Of a stretch of DNA of 64,000 nucleotides, positions 44,248 to 55,407 are shown piece by piece. How positions within the stretch are numbered: position 1 is the stretch's first letter; the number at the start of each line of letters is the position of its first letter. A program made the translations under genes and the position numbers. The notes under the pieces are model-generated. The model searched no databases, was not told where the DNA came from, and was given only the letters and a program-made list of their open reading frames with translations. Location: NCBI GenBank assembly GCA_037952775.1, contig JBANAY010000003.1, positions 31,124,001-31,188,000 of the forward strand. The letters run 5' to 3'. This stretch comes from Clonostachys chloroleuca (taxonomy: Eukaryota; Ascomycota; Sordariomycetes; Hypocreales; Bionectriaceae).

Positions 44248-45159
44248 CTACAATTGTAATGCTTTATTACCGTCTGTCGGTCGATAGAGAGTCCGCTGAT
44301 TCAGCATTTCTGGAGTATTCGGATCATGACTCGGCAACATGACCACATCATGGAGTCTCGCGTACTGCTTAATTTGCTGCAGGCTTCGAAATGCCGTTTC
44401 CGGGTCGTCATTGATGCCGTCAGGCTGCTCACTGTCCAGATCCTCGATGCTGTATGTGGCATCTCCGACTAAGAAAAAGTTGATGGGATCCTGGTTTTCA
44501 TTCTCCGCGCAGACAATGAGGGAAATGTGTCCCGGGACATGACCTGGCGTGTCGACCGCGACAACCGAGGCGTCTTTCGTAATTGAATAGTAGGATGCCC
44601 ATGGGCCAATGGTATTCTGCGTTTTCTCAAGAATTTGCGGCTTGAAGTTATTCGGCCAATGTTGGGGAGCACATCCATTGATGGTCGCATGGATGGGAGA
44701 GTTCCCAAATGCGTCCCAGTGTTCCTTGGTTGTATACACGGGAACATCTGGGGCTTCCTCGAGCAGTGCGGGTAATCCTCCGGCGTGGTCTCCATGGAGA
44801 TGACTGAGAACAATGGCTTGGAGAGTTTTGGGTTCAATTCCTCGTTCTTTCAACTGTGATACAATTCCTTCATCTTTCCCGATGACTGTTTGAGCAAAGA
44901 ATCTCCCAGTACTCAACATGCTATGGTAACCGGGATCGTTACACAGCGGTGATTCTCCAGTATCGAAAAGGATCGGCCCGTCCGGGTGAGATATCAAAAA
45001 GACCCCAACAGGCAGCTCATCTGACCATGACCGATCGAAAAATGACCTCATCCGGCGGAGGATCGCGTTTTTGTTGTCGATAGGCTGGCTTTTCATGGAT
45101 GTCTTGATCCTTACTTTGCCGGTTGACAGGAAGGTGATGGCTACGTCCCCTGGCTCCAT
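44248..45159 (-). CDS. MBL-fold hydrolase, lactonase-like
   Basis: Metallo-beta-lactamase-fold enzyme of 303 residues from the Met at 45159 (MEPGDVAITF). A longer in-frame reading to 45222 adds residues without family character. The zinc motif HLHGDH is at residues 120-125, with further ligands in DTPGHVPGH, LVGDATYS and PSHDPNT. The overall layout (VGVFLISHPDGPILFDTGES, then SHLHGDHAGG) resembles N-acyl-homoserine-lactone lactonases. Fungal members may open lactones of bacterial signals, mycotoxins or sugar lactones; the substrate is unknown. There is no intron. It stands next to a tRNA gene and away from the catabolic cluster. Confidence 0.88.
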   Translation of the reverse strand: MEPGDVAITFLSTGKVRIKTSMKSQPIDNKNAILRRMRSFFDRSWSDELPVGVFLISHPDGPILFDTGESPLCNDPGYHSMLSTGRFFAQTVIGKDEGIVSQLKERGIEPKTLQAIVLSHLHGDHAGGLPALLEEAPDVPVYTTKEHWDAFGNSPIHATINGCAPQHWPNNFKPQILEKTQNTIGPWASYYSITKDASVVAVDTPGHVPGHISLIVCAENENQDPINFFLVGDATYSIEDLDSEQPDGINDDPETAFRSLQQIKQYARLHDVVMLPSHDPNTPEMLNQRTLYRPTDGNKALQL

Positions 45160-45436
45160 TTTGATAGTTCTTGAGGTTTCGTACCAGGTGATTACAATAA
45201 GTGAAATTGGAAATCTTCTCACACGGAATCAATTGAAAGTTTATTTACTGCATATGTAGGCAAATTTCCGTAGTCGAGTTTGCGGTGGTGGGTATGGCGC
45301 GGCGCGTCGATTTGACCGGCGGGCTTCAATTCCCCCGGGTGCGGAGTTTGATTTTCTGCTAAGATGGATGTCGAGAACTGGCGCCAGTGAACTCACTACT
45401 TGAATGCTGTTTACCACCCATTCATTCACATCCACG

Positions 45437-45508
45437 GGAGCCTTGGCGCAGCGGTAGCGCGTGTGATTCCAGTCCACAAGGTCATCGGTTCAAATCCGAT
45501 AGGCTTCA
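45437..45508 (+). tRNA. tRNA-Trp (anticodon CCA)
   Basis: A 72-nt cloverleaf without intron. The acceptor stem is GGAGCCT with AGGCTTC (one G-U), the D stem GCGC/GCGC, and the anticodon loop TTCCAGT gives CCA. The T arm is ATCGG-TTCAAAT-CCGAT and the discriminator base is A. The last pair of the anticodon stem (A31 with C39) is mismatched. B-box TTCAAAT is good. It is probably functional, though the mismatch is unusual. Confidence 0.9.
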
Positions 45509-46325
45509 AATGAGTTTACTTTTTTGCTTTTGACGCTTCCTTGGAAAATGCTTACCAACACGCAGGGGGTTTTACAGAGCGGGCTACTACTTGCCTACAA
45601 AATCTTGGTTCTATGTAGATAGACGCGTTGATTCGTGGTTGTGGACCGATGAATGCCAATTGAATCCACAGTGTCTCAAATCCGTACGCCTGTTTCCAGT
45701 ATTCAGATCGCCTTTCAGCATCATTATTTCATCCCACAAGACCACTGAAGAGCTTCCAACCCCAGAGCAGTCCTAAATAGTACGTCGAAAACGCCTCCAG
45801 ACACTCATCCCTGCAGACAAAGTGCTATGCTTTCATTTCCAGGGAAGAAGTAACAGCACCAAGAAAGACGGCTAGACGTGTAGTCACTCTTCACGCCGGT
45901 ATAGCATTTATTGTGGAAAGATGGTAATTAGATTGTAATTCAAGTCGGAATAACATAGCAGACAGGATGCTCCAACTGCCACAAAAGACAAACCGGGCGT
46001 AATTGAGCGTAAAGATGGTAAAACGAAGAAAGAAAACAGTTCGATGTAGTAAACCCCCTCGCTCCCCGATACCATTGCAGCTGTCCTGAGCGAGAATTCG
46101 AGGGGTATATATAATGAATGCGTAATGATCAGATTGTAACAAAAGAAAAAAGCATATGACGAAATCTGGGCGCTCTGCGCATATCTAGTCAAATATGTAA
46201 AAGAGGGATGCTAATGCCAACAATACCAAACGCAATCTTGTATCCAGACCGTTCGTTATCGTCGCATCGTATTATAAAGTATTTAAGTATGTCGTAAAAT
46301 AAATCGGTCGCGTAAATGTTAAAGA
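45509..46325. other. Intergenic DNA
   Basis: No supported gene. The right half is AT-rich with several TATA-like words and serves as the 3' region of the small charged-protein gene. Confidence 0.45.
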
Positions 46326-46757
46326 TTAAGCTGAAGACTCCTTGGCCTCGGCCCCCTTCTCAGCTTCTAGGGCTTCTGTCTTGGCCAGCTGCTCCTCCAG
46401 CTTCTTCCTCGAAGCCAGCGCCCTGGAGCGTCGTCTCTCATTCTGCTTGTCTCCCACGATGTTGGGAACGGCCTTGATGGCCCGGAATAGAGTGATGAAG
46501 CCGAGTTTCAGCTCGCGAGCCGCCGCCTTGAAGTGGTCTTTGCACGCTTTGAAACTTTCTCGGCCACTGCCGGCGCGCTTCCTGTTCTTGTAGGTTCTCT
46601 CCGCCTTTTGGGCCTGCTGGAGTTTCTCGGTCGCTTCGCGGCGGGTCATGACGAGCAGGTTCTCGGTGTTTGATGTCATGCGCTTCTCCGCTTCGGTGGG
46701 CATATTCTCCTCGTCGCCCTCCTTTGGCTCGGCCTTCTTCTTCTTGAATAATGGCAT
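46326..46757 (-). CDS. Small, highly charged coiled-coil protein, unknown
   Basis: A single exon of 143 residues, intact. It starts MPLFKKKKAEPKEGDEEN and is rich in Lys/Arg/Glu/Ala throughout. Long helical stretches (TEKLQQAQKAERTYKNRK and RKKLEEQLAKTEALEAEK) look like coiled coil. A more hydrophobic middle segment reads LKLGFITLFRAIKAVPNIVG. No signal peptide or known domain. Codon use and clean ends suggest a real gene. Confidence 0.65.
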   Translation of the reverse strand: MPLFKKKKAEPKEGDEENMPTEAEKRMTSNTENLLVMTRREATEKLQQAQKAERTYKNRKRAGSGRESFKACKDHFKAAARELKLGFITLFRAIKAVPNIVGDKQNERRRSRALASRKKLEEQLAKTEALEAEKGAEAKESSA

Positions 46758-47585
46758 ATTGATAAAATTAATATATATATGAATTAATGGGTATCAGTTG
46801 TTGCGATTAAGGTATGTAAATGACTGAAAGTGGACGAAACGAAGAGAGCCGGGGGTCTGGACGAACGCTTGATTATATATCAGTTCCTGCTTGAGTACTC
46901 GAAATTCTTTTGGCACACCTCCATTCGGCGTTGACCGATGGTCAACAATTTGGCATAAGGGCTCTGCATTGTGATAGCCCAAGACTGGCTGGCGACGAGC
47001 GCAACAAGCCAATGGCATTGCGAGGGACGCAGACTGTGAATGCTGGAATTGCAGGGTCTGGCTGCCAGGGTCTCAGATATGACGACGACAGTATCATGCG
47101 TGGTTGGACTAATCCGGTTGCAAGGGTTGACAATTGGCTAATACTCTGAATAGCTATACCCATTTTGACTGTCACAGCATGAATTCATATTTCTTTTCAT
47201 CCAATTGTACGAGATAGGGACGCCATTGATGAAACACCCGTTAAACCAAGTCGAGCACTCGCAGAGCGGGGCGAGTTGAAAGGGGGCCACGAGTCAAATT
47301 TCATCTTGTTATGCAAGCCTAACATCCTTGCTGGCCCAAGAACTCTCAGCATGAAGTTCCAGTTTACCCATGTTGAGTGTGCGCGAAGGGGTATTTCATC
47401 ACCTGCAGTTGCTATGAGTAGGCATTTGTATTTGGATATGTTGCTTTTAAAAAAAACCTTGAACTCCAGATCACCGTAATTAAGAATAGATCTACCTATA
47501 TTTGCACGCAATGTATCTCGTAAATCGTCCAAATCAATAAGTCAACGTTGCAATAGTGTTGATTCCCATTTCAAATTCCTGTGAC
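46758..47585. other. Intergenic DNA
   Basis: Promoter of the small charged-protein gene and the 3' region of the membrane-protein gene. Minor open frames show no protein character. Confidence 0.45.
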
Positions 47586-48324
47586 TCATTGCGCCAGTAA
47601 CCCCTGCCCAATCACTCCAGCATCCTCATCTTCATCAGCGTCAAGGTCGTAATCAAAGTCAGGCGCATCAAAGAAGCGCTCGGTTTCGCCCGTTACGGGC
47701 CTGTAGCACTCTCGATGACTTCTGAAGTGGCTGAATCCTGGGATCAGACTCGCCACTGGGGCTTGAAGGTGCAGGTCGCACTGGGGGCACATCTGCTGCT
47801 GTGTGTTCCTCACTGGACGCCCGGGGCCAATCAAGTCGCCGAGATTTAGGACGGCGAGATAGCTATGATTGAAGCTGTTGAGTTTTTCATGTTAGAGAAT
47901 TTTCTCCAGAGGCGCTCTATTGGTATGTAGGTACTTACAAGGCAAAGAGATATGGGATGGTTGCGTATGTCGTCAAGGTGACCTGACCGGCCTCACGTCC
48001 AGCCAGACTCCTCCATGTGAAAACCAGAATAGCCAGTATTCCAACAGCACAAGCGGCGTCAAATACCAATATCGTGATCGAAATACACCGAGCCTGTCGC
48101 TGAAGTTTGATTGAATCTGGGGTGTCTTCTGTCTGGCGGCGATAGCGGAGGAGCAAGCCGGCACAGATGGCGGTAGAGAAGGCCAGAAGTGGCAAGCCCA
48201 CGATCGGCCACATTCCTGAAATCACCGCATTGACTACCGATAGAACAAGGTTCGGGATGAAGCTCAGAATGATGAGCTGGCGGACAGGATGAGTCAGAGC
48301 CCGTGGCTTCGTCATGATGAACAA
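47586..48324 (-). CDS. Membrane protein with C-terminal acidic tail, unknown
   Basis: Two exons (48324-47939, 47874-47586) give 224 residues; an internal Met three codons later is an equal start. Three hydrophobic segments are visible in exon 1 (LIILSFIPNLVLSVVNAVI, then WPIVGLPLLAFSTAICAGLL, and ISITILVFDAACAVGILAIL). A fourth follows around the exon junction (TYATIPYLFA into SYLAVLNLG). The tail contains CPQCDLH and CY, and ends in an acidic DYDLDADEDEDAG run. No family recognised. Confidence 0.7.
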
Positions 48325-48864
48325 AGAAACTGTATTGGATTCTGTGCACTTGGTATAATAATATTCTGGTCTTCAGATAGATTTTGCAAAGAAGAAATGC
48401 AAGATTCTTTTCCTTAGGCTAGATAAATCGATTGATGCGGTATGGGAGGAAAGCATTATAATATCACCTACCCCCTGACGGTACGCGCATAAGGGTGAGC
48501 ATGGCATGAAACACCGGCACATTGTTATGGCATGTACAGCTGCCTGAACAGTCGCAAACATTTGAATAGTTCATGCTGTCCAGTCTGCAGACACCAACTG
48601 TTTGATGGATGGTTTGCTACATCTAAAAATAGACAGTGACACAAGCACGCCTGTTCATCGCCTCCCAACAACGACATCATGGGCCATGAATGAATGCATT
48701 TTAGTGATATTGTTTCCTCTGTCAGAAACCTGCTCTTTGTTGTCGCATGAGCTTATGGTGCGATTCTTCATGCAATATCCGACTTAGGCTCAAACGCACC
48801 ATCTTGCTGGCCGTCCAATTGTTCATGCATCCCTACACAATGCCCTGTCCCATTGCGTAAACCA
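48325..48864. other. Intergenic DNA
   Basis: Promoter of the membrane-protein gene and the 3' region of the F-box-like gene. Nothing else is seen. Confidence 0.45.
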
Positions 48865-49833
48865 TCATGCCACCATATTCTGTCGAACATACTCCTTCAG
48901 AGCTGGTGACGCGAGCGACTTCTTCATCCCGACAAACCACAGCCATTTTTCGTAATACCGAGTAGCCAGCCATGCTTCAAAATCCGTCCCCAGCAAGGCA
49001 AGGTCAATACACGGATTGAAATTCATCATTTCGAGCCCAAGCGACCTGGCTTCATCACTATCCTCCTTTGTCACACCACGAATCTTCCGGGGACACGCAT
49101 CGGCCTTGCGCTCGTCATCATTATCGCAGAATTCACAAAAGCCACTGCGTTCTTCAAGCAGGCCGTATCCGCCATCCTCGCCCGGCTCCAGGTAGAGGTG
49201 AATGCGATACTGCATACCAGCCAGAAACGCGATAATGTATCCTCCCGCACCGCCATCCATGGATTTAGGAACCTTGCGTAGCCCTCCCCTAGCCACCTCC
49301 AACCTTGAAGCATCAGTCTTGACAACGTAATCTCTACGGTTAACATCCTGGATAAACTTGAGAAACGGATCTGGAAGCCGAACCCCCACACGTTCAGCAC
49401 TGGCGGTGAGATCGGCAACCGCGGCCTCGTGGACGCCGCAACCGCGATTATACCTCGCCATATGTTTCGCGATACTCGGGCACGGAGGTTGTAGCCAGCG
49501 TAGATCACCAGATAACTCTAGATAATCCAAGTTCCGCGGATAAGGCGGCTGCTTTAGATGGGCATGCGGAGGCAGCGCAAGGATCTCCCTACCACTCGAT
49601 GACAGGAGGCCATCCATCATCGCTTGGGGGAGGTCCTCATGGACAACGAGCTCGAACTGCTTCTTGAGCCGCTTCAACGCCCGGCGGGATCTGAACACCG
49701 GCTGGAGGAGCACCAGACACAAGTCCGTTAGGGCATGGTTGTGTGAGTGCGCGACAACCTCGAGTGTTCGCAGAGGTAGGTATCGAAGAATTTGAAGGAT
49801 AAGCTCCTTTGGGAGACGATGAAGCGCCGCCAT
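48865..49833 (-). CDS. F-box-like protein with possible SUKH/SMI1-like region
   Basis: A single exon of 322 residues. The start LHRLPKELILQILRYLPLRTLE is a short F-box-like helix pair. From about residue 140, VADLTASAERVGVRLPDPFLKFIQDVN resembles the start of SMI1/KNR4 (SUKH) domains. It is followed by a patch with CEFC and acidic residues, and the C-terminal FEAWLATRYYEKWLWF is common in fungal proteins of this kind. A role as ubiquitin-ligase adaptor is inferred from the F-box only. The SUKH match is tentative. Confidence 0.7.
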   Translation of the reverse strand: MAALHRLPKELILQILRYLPLRTLEVVAHSHNHALTDLCLVLLQPVFRSRRALKRLKKQFELVVHEDLPQAMMDGLLSSSGREILALPPHAHLKQPPYPRNLDYLELSGDLRWLQPPCPSIAKHMARYNRGCGVHEAAVADLTASAERVGVRLPDPFLKFIQDVNRRDYVVKTDASRLEVARGGLRKVPKSMDGGAGGYIIAFLAGMQYRIHLYLEPGEDGGYGLLEERSGFCEFCDNDDERKADACPRKIRGVTKEDSDEARSLGLEMMNFNPCIDLALLGTDFEAWLATRYYEKWLWFVGMKKSLASPALKEYVRQNMVA

Positions 49834-50207
49834 GGCTGATCAACATCGGTCAGAGAGGTAGAATCACATGTGGCGTTAGAAAGAGCATAAAGTGAATTTG
49901 AATTCTGTGAGATTGGTATTTTTAAACTCGTTAATACTACCTAATCGAGCGGAGTGCCAAAACCCCGCACTGCACTGTACAATCATCAGCAGGATTCCGC
50001 GGGGGAACACATTGCATAGTGTCTTCTGCTCGTAATGATGCGGGTTACTGTCAGAGAATTTGGCTCTCTGTAGGTCGTGAGTTCATGCCGATTGGCAACC
50101 AGAATGGGTGGCCATGGTGGTGTTTCTGGAGCAGCAGCAAGAGATCCAGCGGGTTCTTAATACTATCGTTCCACACAAACAAGGTGCCTTACATCCACTT
50201 GTTATTG
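49834..50207. other. Intergenic DNA
   Basis: Promoter of the F-box-like gene and the 3' region of the 9-exon regulator. No gene is seen. Confidence 0.45.
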
Positions 50208-53032
50208 TTATGGCATGTTTGTAGTAGTTATTTGGCTCTCAAACATCTCCCAGTCGGCCAGTTCTTCGCCCGTGTACATGCCGGGCTGGAACGCCCAAAA
50301 TATCCCATCTTCGCCGTCAAGAGAAATCCCCGATGCGCCAATATTTAGGAATGGCCTATCTGTGGGCGCATGGCCATCATGTTCCGCTAAGTGATAAGTT
50401 GGGTTGTTATCCTCGTCGGCTGTGAGCGAATTTTGTCTGGTCCTGCCAGATCTGTGACTGTGGCTATTAATGTGATCGGACTCATAGCCACGCTCAAATG
50501 AGAATCTTTGGCTTAGGATATGAGTTTGAGAAACCGGGCTTTGCTGCTGGACTGTGTGCGGAAACTCCTCTAGATGTGCGCACATCTGGTTGAGTTCTGT
50601 TAGTCTCCTTGACGCAGCCCGATTTCCCAGGCTCATGAGATGGGAGAGAAGTCGACGCGAAATATCAAGACCGTAGGCTCCGAGACCTCTTTTTGGGGCA
50701 ATTATTTCAAGGAGCACGAATACAAAGCCAGCTGAGAAGAGGGCATCAAGGTCTAAAAATGCGTGTTTTGCTTAAGACCCGAAGGAACGAAGATGCCGAG
50801 TTAGCCTAGGTTGAAATCGTAGAAAGTGTGGTAGATAGAGAGCAAATCTCCCAACTCACCCATGATGTCCCGATTCCAAAGCTCTTGTAGAATCATCAAG
50901 CTCTTGCTGGCTGCCTCCACGCACTTCTCTGCAAGACGTCTTAGAGCTGAACTTGGACGGCCGTACGGTTGGTCGTCCGCCTTATGACTTTTCCGTGCAA
51001 TAGATAGAAGGATAGGGCGCCCGGCGTGAATGAAGGCCTGCATTGGATCAGAATAACTTTCCAAGCTACCATCAATAGGAGAATGACATACCTGAAAAAT
51101 AGACAAATACAGGGAAGAACTTGTCCGTGCTGCGGCCTGAGCTGCCTTACTGAACGGAAGGCCACCAACATGGATCTGTGAGCCTTCCAGAACCATGACG
51201 TATTCAGTTGGCAGTTTTCGCTCAAGGCTTTCGATGGAAACGAAAATATTCTGGACATCTTCTACGAAGGATGACTCGGAAGAACCCTTGTCAGTGTAGA
51301 TAGCTATTTAATGGATGTTAGTAACAAACCGGTGATGAAGACGAATACATTCCATCACTAACTCCATATAGTTTGACCGGTAATTCTGGCAGCTAAAACA
51401 TTCATTGAAATTGCACTCGAAGAAGGGAAACCGGGGAAGTCACTAGGAGGATCTACTGTGATCGCTTCGTCATGCAGTGAAATAGGATACCCTCCTGCCG
51501 CTGCGAGGCGCCTGGAAGTAATGTCAGTAAGTAGAAGAAATATACAGGATAGCTTCGTTTCCTGCTTATCAAGTGAGTAAGCTTACCTGTGTTGCATATA
51601 TATAGACCACCAAAGTCGGTTCTGATGTACTGCTTCAGACCTAGGGAGCATTTGATCGCCACCTACTTTATGCATCCCGCGCACAATAGCAAGATGTAGT
51701 GCCAGACTTGCCTTGAAATACATAGGTGAGCAGGTGCGTTCAGAAGAGACCCTTCAGCTCACAATTAGATGGGCTTACCTGTACATATGCCTCGTCTTTT
51801 CGATCCACAATTTGAAGATATTGAGCGCTGAGTGCCACGACTTCGATCCCGAGGATCCCATGACTTTTGAGAACAGAAACTCCAGGAAGACACTTGGTAG
51901 CTTCATGAAATAACGATGACCCCGGGTTATCTTCGCCCGGTAAGGCCGGCTTCGCCTGTAACAGCCTGCCTACAGCCATAACCAGGAGCGCCTCGACAAG
52001 CCACAGCCTTGAAGGAGGTTCATCGGCAGTGGGTCCTTGATACAGGCGAGACAGCATGTCGGAAAATAGCCGAACATCAAATAGTTGCTGTGAGATGCCT
52101 ACATTGAGCACAACTAGGTCCAAAAGCTCCCGCGACTCGACCAAGGATGGCCAATCTGGTAGAGCCTGCAGGATGGCATCGCAGTGGCGAGAGGTCGTCG
52201 ACATAGCCTGGGAGAAGGGACTTTCGTTGTGAAGCTGAACTGCGGTGCGAGAGGCAAGAAGACTCCTGATCTCAGAGCCAAAATTGTCACTTGATGATAG
52301 AGCAGAATCAGGCGCAATTGCTATCAAGGTAGTTCACGCTGATTAGTTTAGCGCCCTCGCTGGGAAGGAGCCTGCAATAGTCGACTTACTTGGGGATTTG
52401 GCATGCCTTAGGGACTGAGTTGATCCTGGGCCGCGAGCTTGCACTGTTGGAGGCGTGAATTCGTTATGCTGGACATAAGTAGCTCGCACATGTGGGACGG
52501 GATTTGGGGACGCTGAGGCTGTCGAAGCTGTCGATGAATGGGGTCTCATTAAGGTCGGCGATGGGCCACCTGTAGTTTCACAATGAAGGTAACTTGTTAG
52601 CAATTTTCAAATATGATGTGACTGTTTGGCTTGTTTACTTTGTGTTGGTTCTTGAGATGACTGCTGAGCTTGGCCTTCATATTGCGCGACCTTATCTTTG
52701 AGTTCTCGTATCTCCCTGCCCACAGCATCTGAGTCAGTGGCTCAATATATCAAGTTTATGTGTCGGTTGGGAACCTACGCGACGGAAAACATCTTGCGCT
52801 TATTCATAGCGCCAAACACGCAGTGAAGACGACGCTTGGCGCAGTACTGGCAAGGCTGCTGCCCGTCGCATTTGACCTTTTTTTGCCTGCAGATTTCACA
52901 GGCCTGGCTGGTGCGAATGCCTCCTTCAATAGATGCCCGCCGCCCTCGTCGTTTTCCTCGAGGAGGGCCAGTGGTGGCGGGCTCCGTTGTTTCGGGCGGC
53001 TGGCTGCGTGGAGAGGAGATTGCGTCGTCCAT
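50208..53032 (-). CDS. Zn(II)2Cys6 transcription factor, 9 exons, next to E1/E2 genes
   Basis: Exons: 53032-52779, 52715-52639, 52569-52390, 52320-51779, 51711-51587, 51511-51363, 51303-51092, 51037-50860 and 50752-50208. All junctions are in phase and give 753 residues. The zinc cluster is Cys45, 48, 55, 61, 64 and 71, the canonical CX2CX6CX5CX2CX6C, after an Arg/Lys-rich nuclear-localisation-like stretch. A short heptad helix (EIRELKDKVAQYE) follows. The middle regulatory domain spans about residues 170-500, including LPGVSVLKSHGILGIEVVAL and HQNRLWWSIYMQHRRLAAAG. One donor is GTTAGT, another GTAGGT. The first ATG after an untranslated leader is used. It is divergent from E2 across 821 bp, so it is a natural candidate regulator of the E2-E1-transporter set. 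Confidence 0.93.
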
Positions 53033-53853
53033 GCTGGAAAAGAACTTGGATGGTGCGTCCAATTAACCCTGGCTAGCAGACCTGACCCCCGCGCCGCTCT
53101 ACGATGGCGGCGTCAATGAAACACAGACCATCTCACCTCGGTGGCGGGCAAAATTGGTGCACAGGCAGCGGATACGGAGTAGTCGAAGTCAACATGGAGA
53201 GAGCAGAGTCAACATAGAAGTCTCCAAGAAATGCGCTGATTGGCCATACGAGACGGGTAATGCGCGAGCTTAGTCATTGCTATCTTCCCCTAGAGATACG
53301 CTGCAGCACCCCAGATTTGCAGCGGGGCAGTCGCCTGAGAGTCAGGTGCGGGAGCCACTTCAGGGCAGGTTCTGGGCATCGTTAGCGGTTGCCAACCACC
53401 GTGATGGTTCCTGCCAAGGTACATGCTGAATGTACCTCTGGTGCACATCCGAGACTGGAGTAGCTTCCGAGGAGCCGAAGCCGAGAAGGGCGTTCGTACT
53501 TGCACGATCCGTAGATTCGCTCCTTCCCTCAAGTCTTTATTATCGATCGATCTCCCATTTCTCTGATTTTCCCCTTCGAGGTACAATAACTGCAGGTCAT
53601 GCCGTAACTGCGCGCATGATATGAAAATCCCAGCTTCCTTGCTCTGGATGCATTGGCTGAGTTGGTACTGAACGTGGTGAGACCTCGGGCCCAAACCCTC
53701 TCTTCGTGATCGCTTCATGCCTACTAACAGAGAATCCAGAGACACCGACGTCAATTGGGATACCGCAGAAGCCGCACAAGGTCAGAATATCTCGCTTCCT
53801 TCGAACCTCGACCCTCGATCCATCATCCAAACTGCAAGCTCAACAGATTCGCC
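53033..53853. other. Divergent promoter, regulator/E2
   Basis: 821 bp between divergent starts. Paired AGTCAACAT words are listed separately. A minus-strand open frame at 53290-53754 has no protein character. Confidence 0.55.
53185..53218 (+). promoter_or_regulatory. Paired AGTCAACATRGA direct repeats, 20-bp spacing
   Basis: GAAGTCAACATGGA at 53185-53198 and AGAGTCAACATAGA at 53205-53218 share AGTCAACATRGA with starts 20 bp apart. They lie about 155-185 bp upstream of the regulator and 640 bp upstream of E2. No second copy was found near E1 or the transporter, so the role is uncertain. Confidence 0.35.
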
Positions 53854-55407
53854 ATGCCCGCCTTACACGGACAAGCACTGCTGCGTCTCTCGCAAGCGCT
53901 GCTCAGCGCCTCGCGGGCCCAAATGAGCCCAATCCCTACTTCCTACCTTCGGCCCTCATGCGCCCTCCGCTCTCTCTCAACCTCGCGATGGCTTCTAGAA
54001 GAGTGCACTGTCAAGGTACCTCCAATGGCGGAGTCGATCAGTGAAGGCACTCTGTCGCAATTTTTCAAGGCCGTGGGCGAGCAGGTTGAGATGGACGAGG
54101 AGATTGCTACGATTGAGACAGACAAGATTGACGTCTCTGTCAACGCGCCCAAAGCCGGTGTGCTCACCAAGCTCCTAGTGCAAGAAGGCGATGTTGTCAC
54201 TCTCGAACAAGGCCTCGCTATCCTTGATACCGATGGCACTCCCAGTCCCGATGCTCAATCCAAACCGTTGGCAAGCTCTAGTGCACCACCTGAGGATGGG
54301 AAACCACCACCTACCACCGAGGGGCCAGCCTCGAATGCGACGCAAAACACAAGCTCTGTCTCGACTCCTCAAGTCACAGTTCCAGCTCCGGCTCTCAAGA
54401 AACAAGAAAACGCTGTTCTTGTTTCTTCTCCCTCCCAGAGCGTACAAAGAGTGGCTAGTCCCACGTACATCACATCGGATGGACGTCCCAAGCCACCTAG
54501 GCTTGAACGAGTTGTGAGTGAATCGTCGAATATCCTCTATTTCTGTCACTTTGGCGGGGCAACTTATTCTGATACGACAGTCAAAAAAGGAAAAACTCTC
54601 TCGAATGCGAAAGACGATCGCGACTCGTCTTAAGGAATCTCAGAACAGGTGCGCATCCCTTACGACAGTCCAGAGAGTGGACATGAGCGCACTGATGGAT
54701 TGGCGCGCAAAACACAAGGAGTCCGTCGCCAAGGTTCACAACGTCCGGCTGGGATACATGGGAGCCTTTGCAAAGGCTACGTCTCTGGCCGCCCAGCAAG
54801 TTCCTCAGGTCAACGCGAGCATCGACACCGATCGTGAGATCATCACATATCGCGACTACGTCGACATCAGCATCGCTGTTTCTACCCCTAAGGGGCTTGT
54901 CACACCCGTAATCCGCAATTGTGAATCCAAGAGCATCATCGAGCTCGAGAGGGATGTCGGTGCCATGGCGACAAAGGTCAGTACAACTCAGACAATGAGT
55001 CTTCCGTGCGGCATCTCTTGTTCTAAAATCTAACTCTTTGCAGGCACGCGATGGTAAACTGACAATGGCTGACCTGGAGGGTGGTAACTACTCCATCAGC
55101 AATCCGGGTATTTTCGGCTCCATGTTTGGAACTCCGTTGATCAACTACCCTCAGGCCGCCGTCTTTAACATGAACTCAATCAAAGAAGATGTTGTGGCAA
55201 TTAACGGGAGAGTGGAAATTAGACCTGTATGTTCATACCGAGCTCCATTCCCATTACTGGGCTACCTGCTAACCGAGGCCGCTTGATTAGATGATGTACA
55301 TTACCATCACCTACGACCACCGTTTGATTGACGGCAGAGAGGCGGTCACGTTCCTCAATCTTGTAAAGGGATATATTGAAGATCCTAGTCGTATGCTTTT
55401 AGATTAG
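53854..55407 (+). CDS. Dihydrolipoamide acyltransferase E2 of a 2-oxo acid dehydrogenase (KGD2-like)
   Basis: Mitochondrial E2 that carries the acyl group from E1 to CoA. Four exons (53854-54513, 54581-54976, 55044-55226, 55291-55407) give 451 residues. Start [17 protein letters not shown] is Arg/Ser-rich, as in a presequence; upstream in-frame Met codons lack this character. The lipoyl domain spans about residues 50-127 with lipoylated Lys91 ([13 protein letters not shown]). A Pro/Ser/Thr linker follows, then the catalytic domain from [19 protein letters not shown] to [11 protein letters not shown] (His423, Asp427). There is no separate E3-binding domain, as usual for 2-oxoglutarate E2. It is directly followed by E1. 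It differs from the housekeeping form at many positions, so it is read as a paralogue. Confidence 0.93.

Noticed and set aside
45340..45352. CGGAGTTTGA upstream of the MBL gene as a member of the CGGAGTTGA regulon
   Set aside because: It has an extra T and no partner at 20 bp.
53290..53754. A 154-codon minus-strand frame in the E2/regulator promoter
   Set aside because: No domain, composition looks random, and it sits in a divergent promoter.
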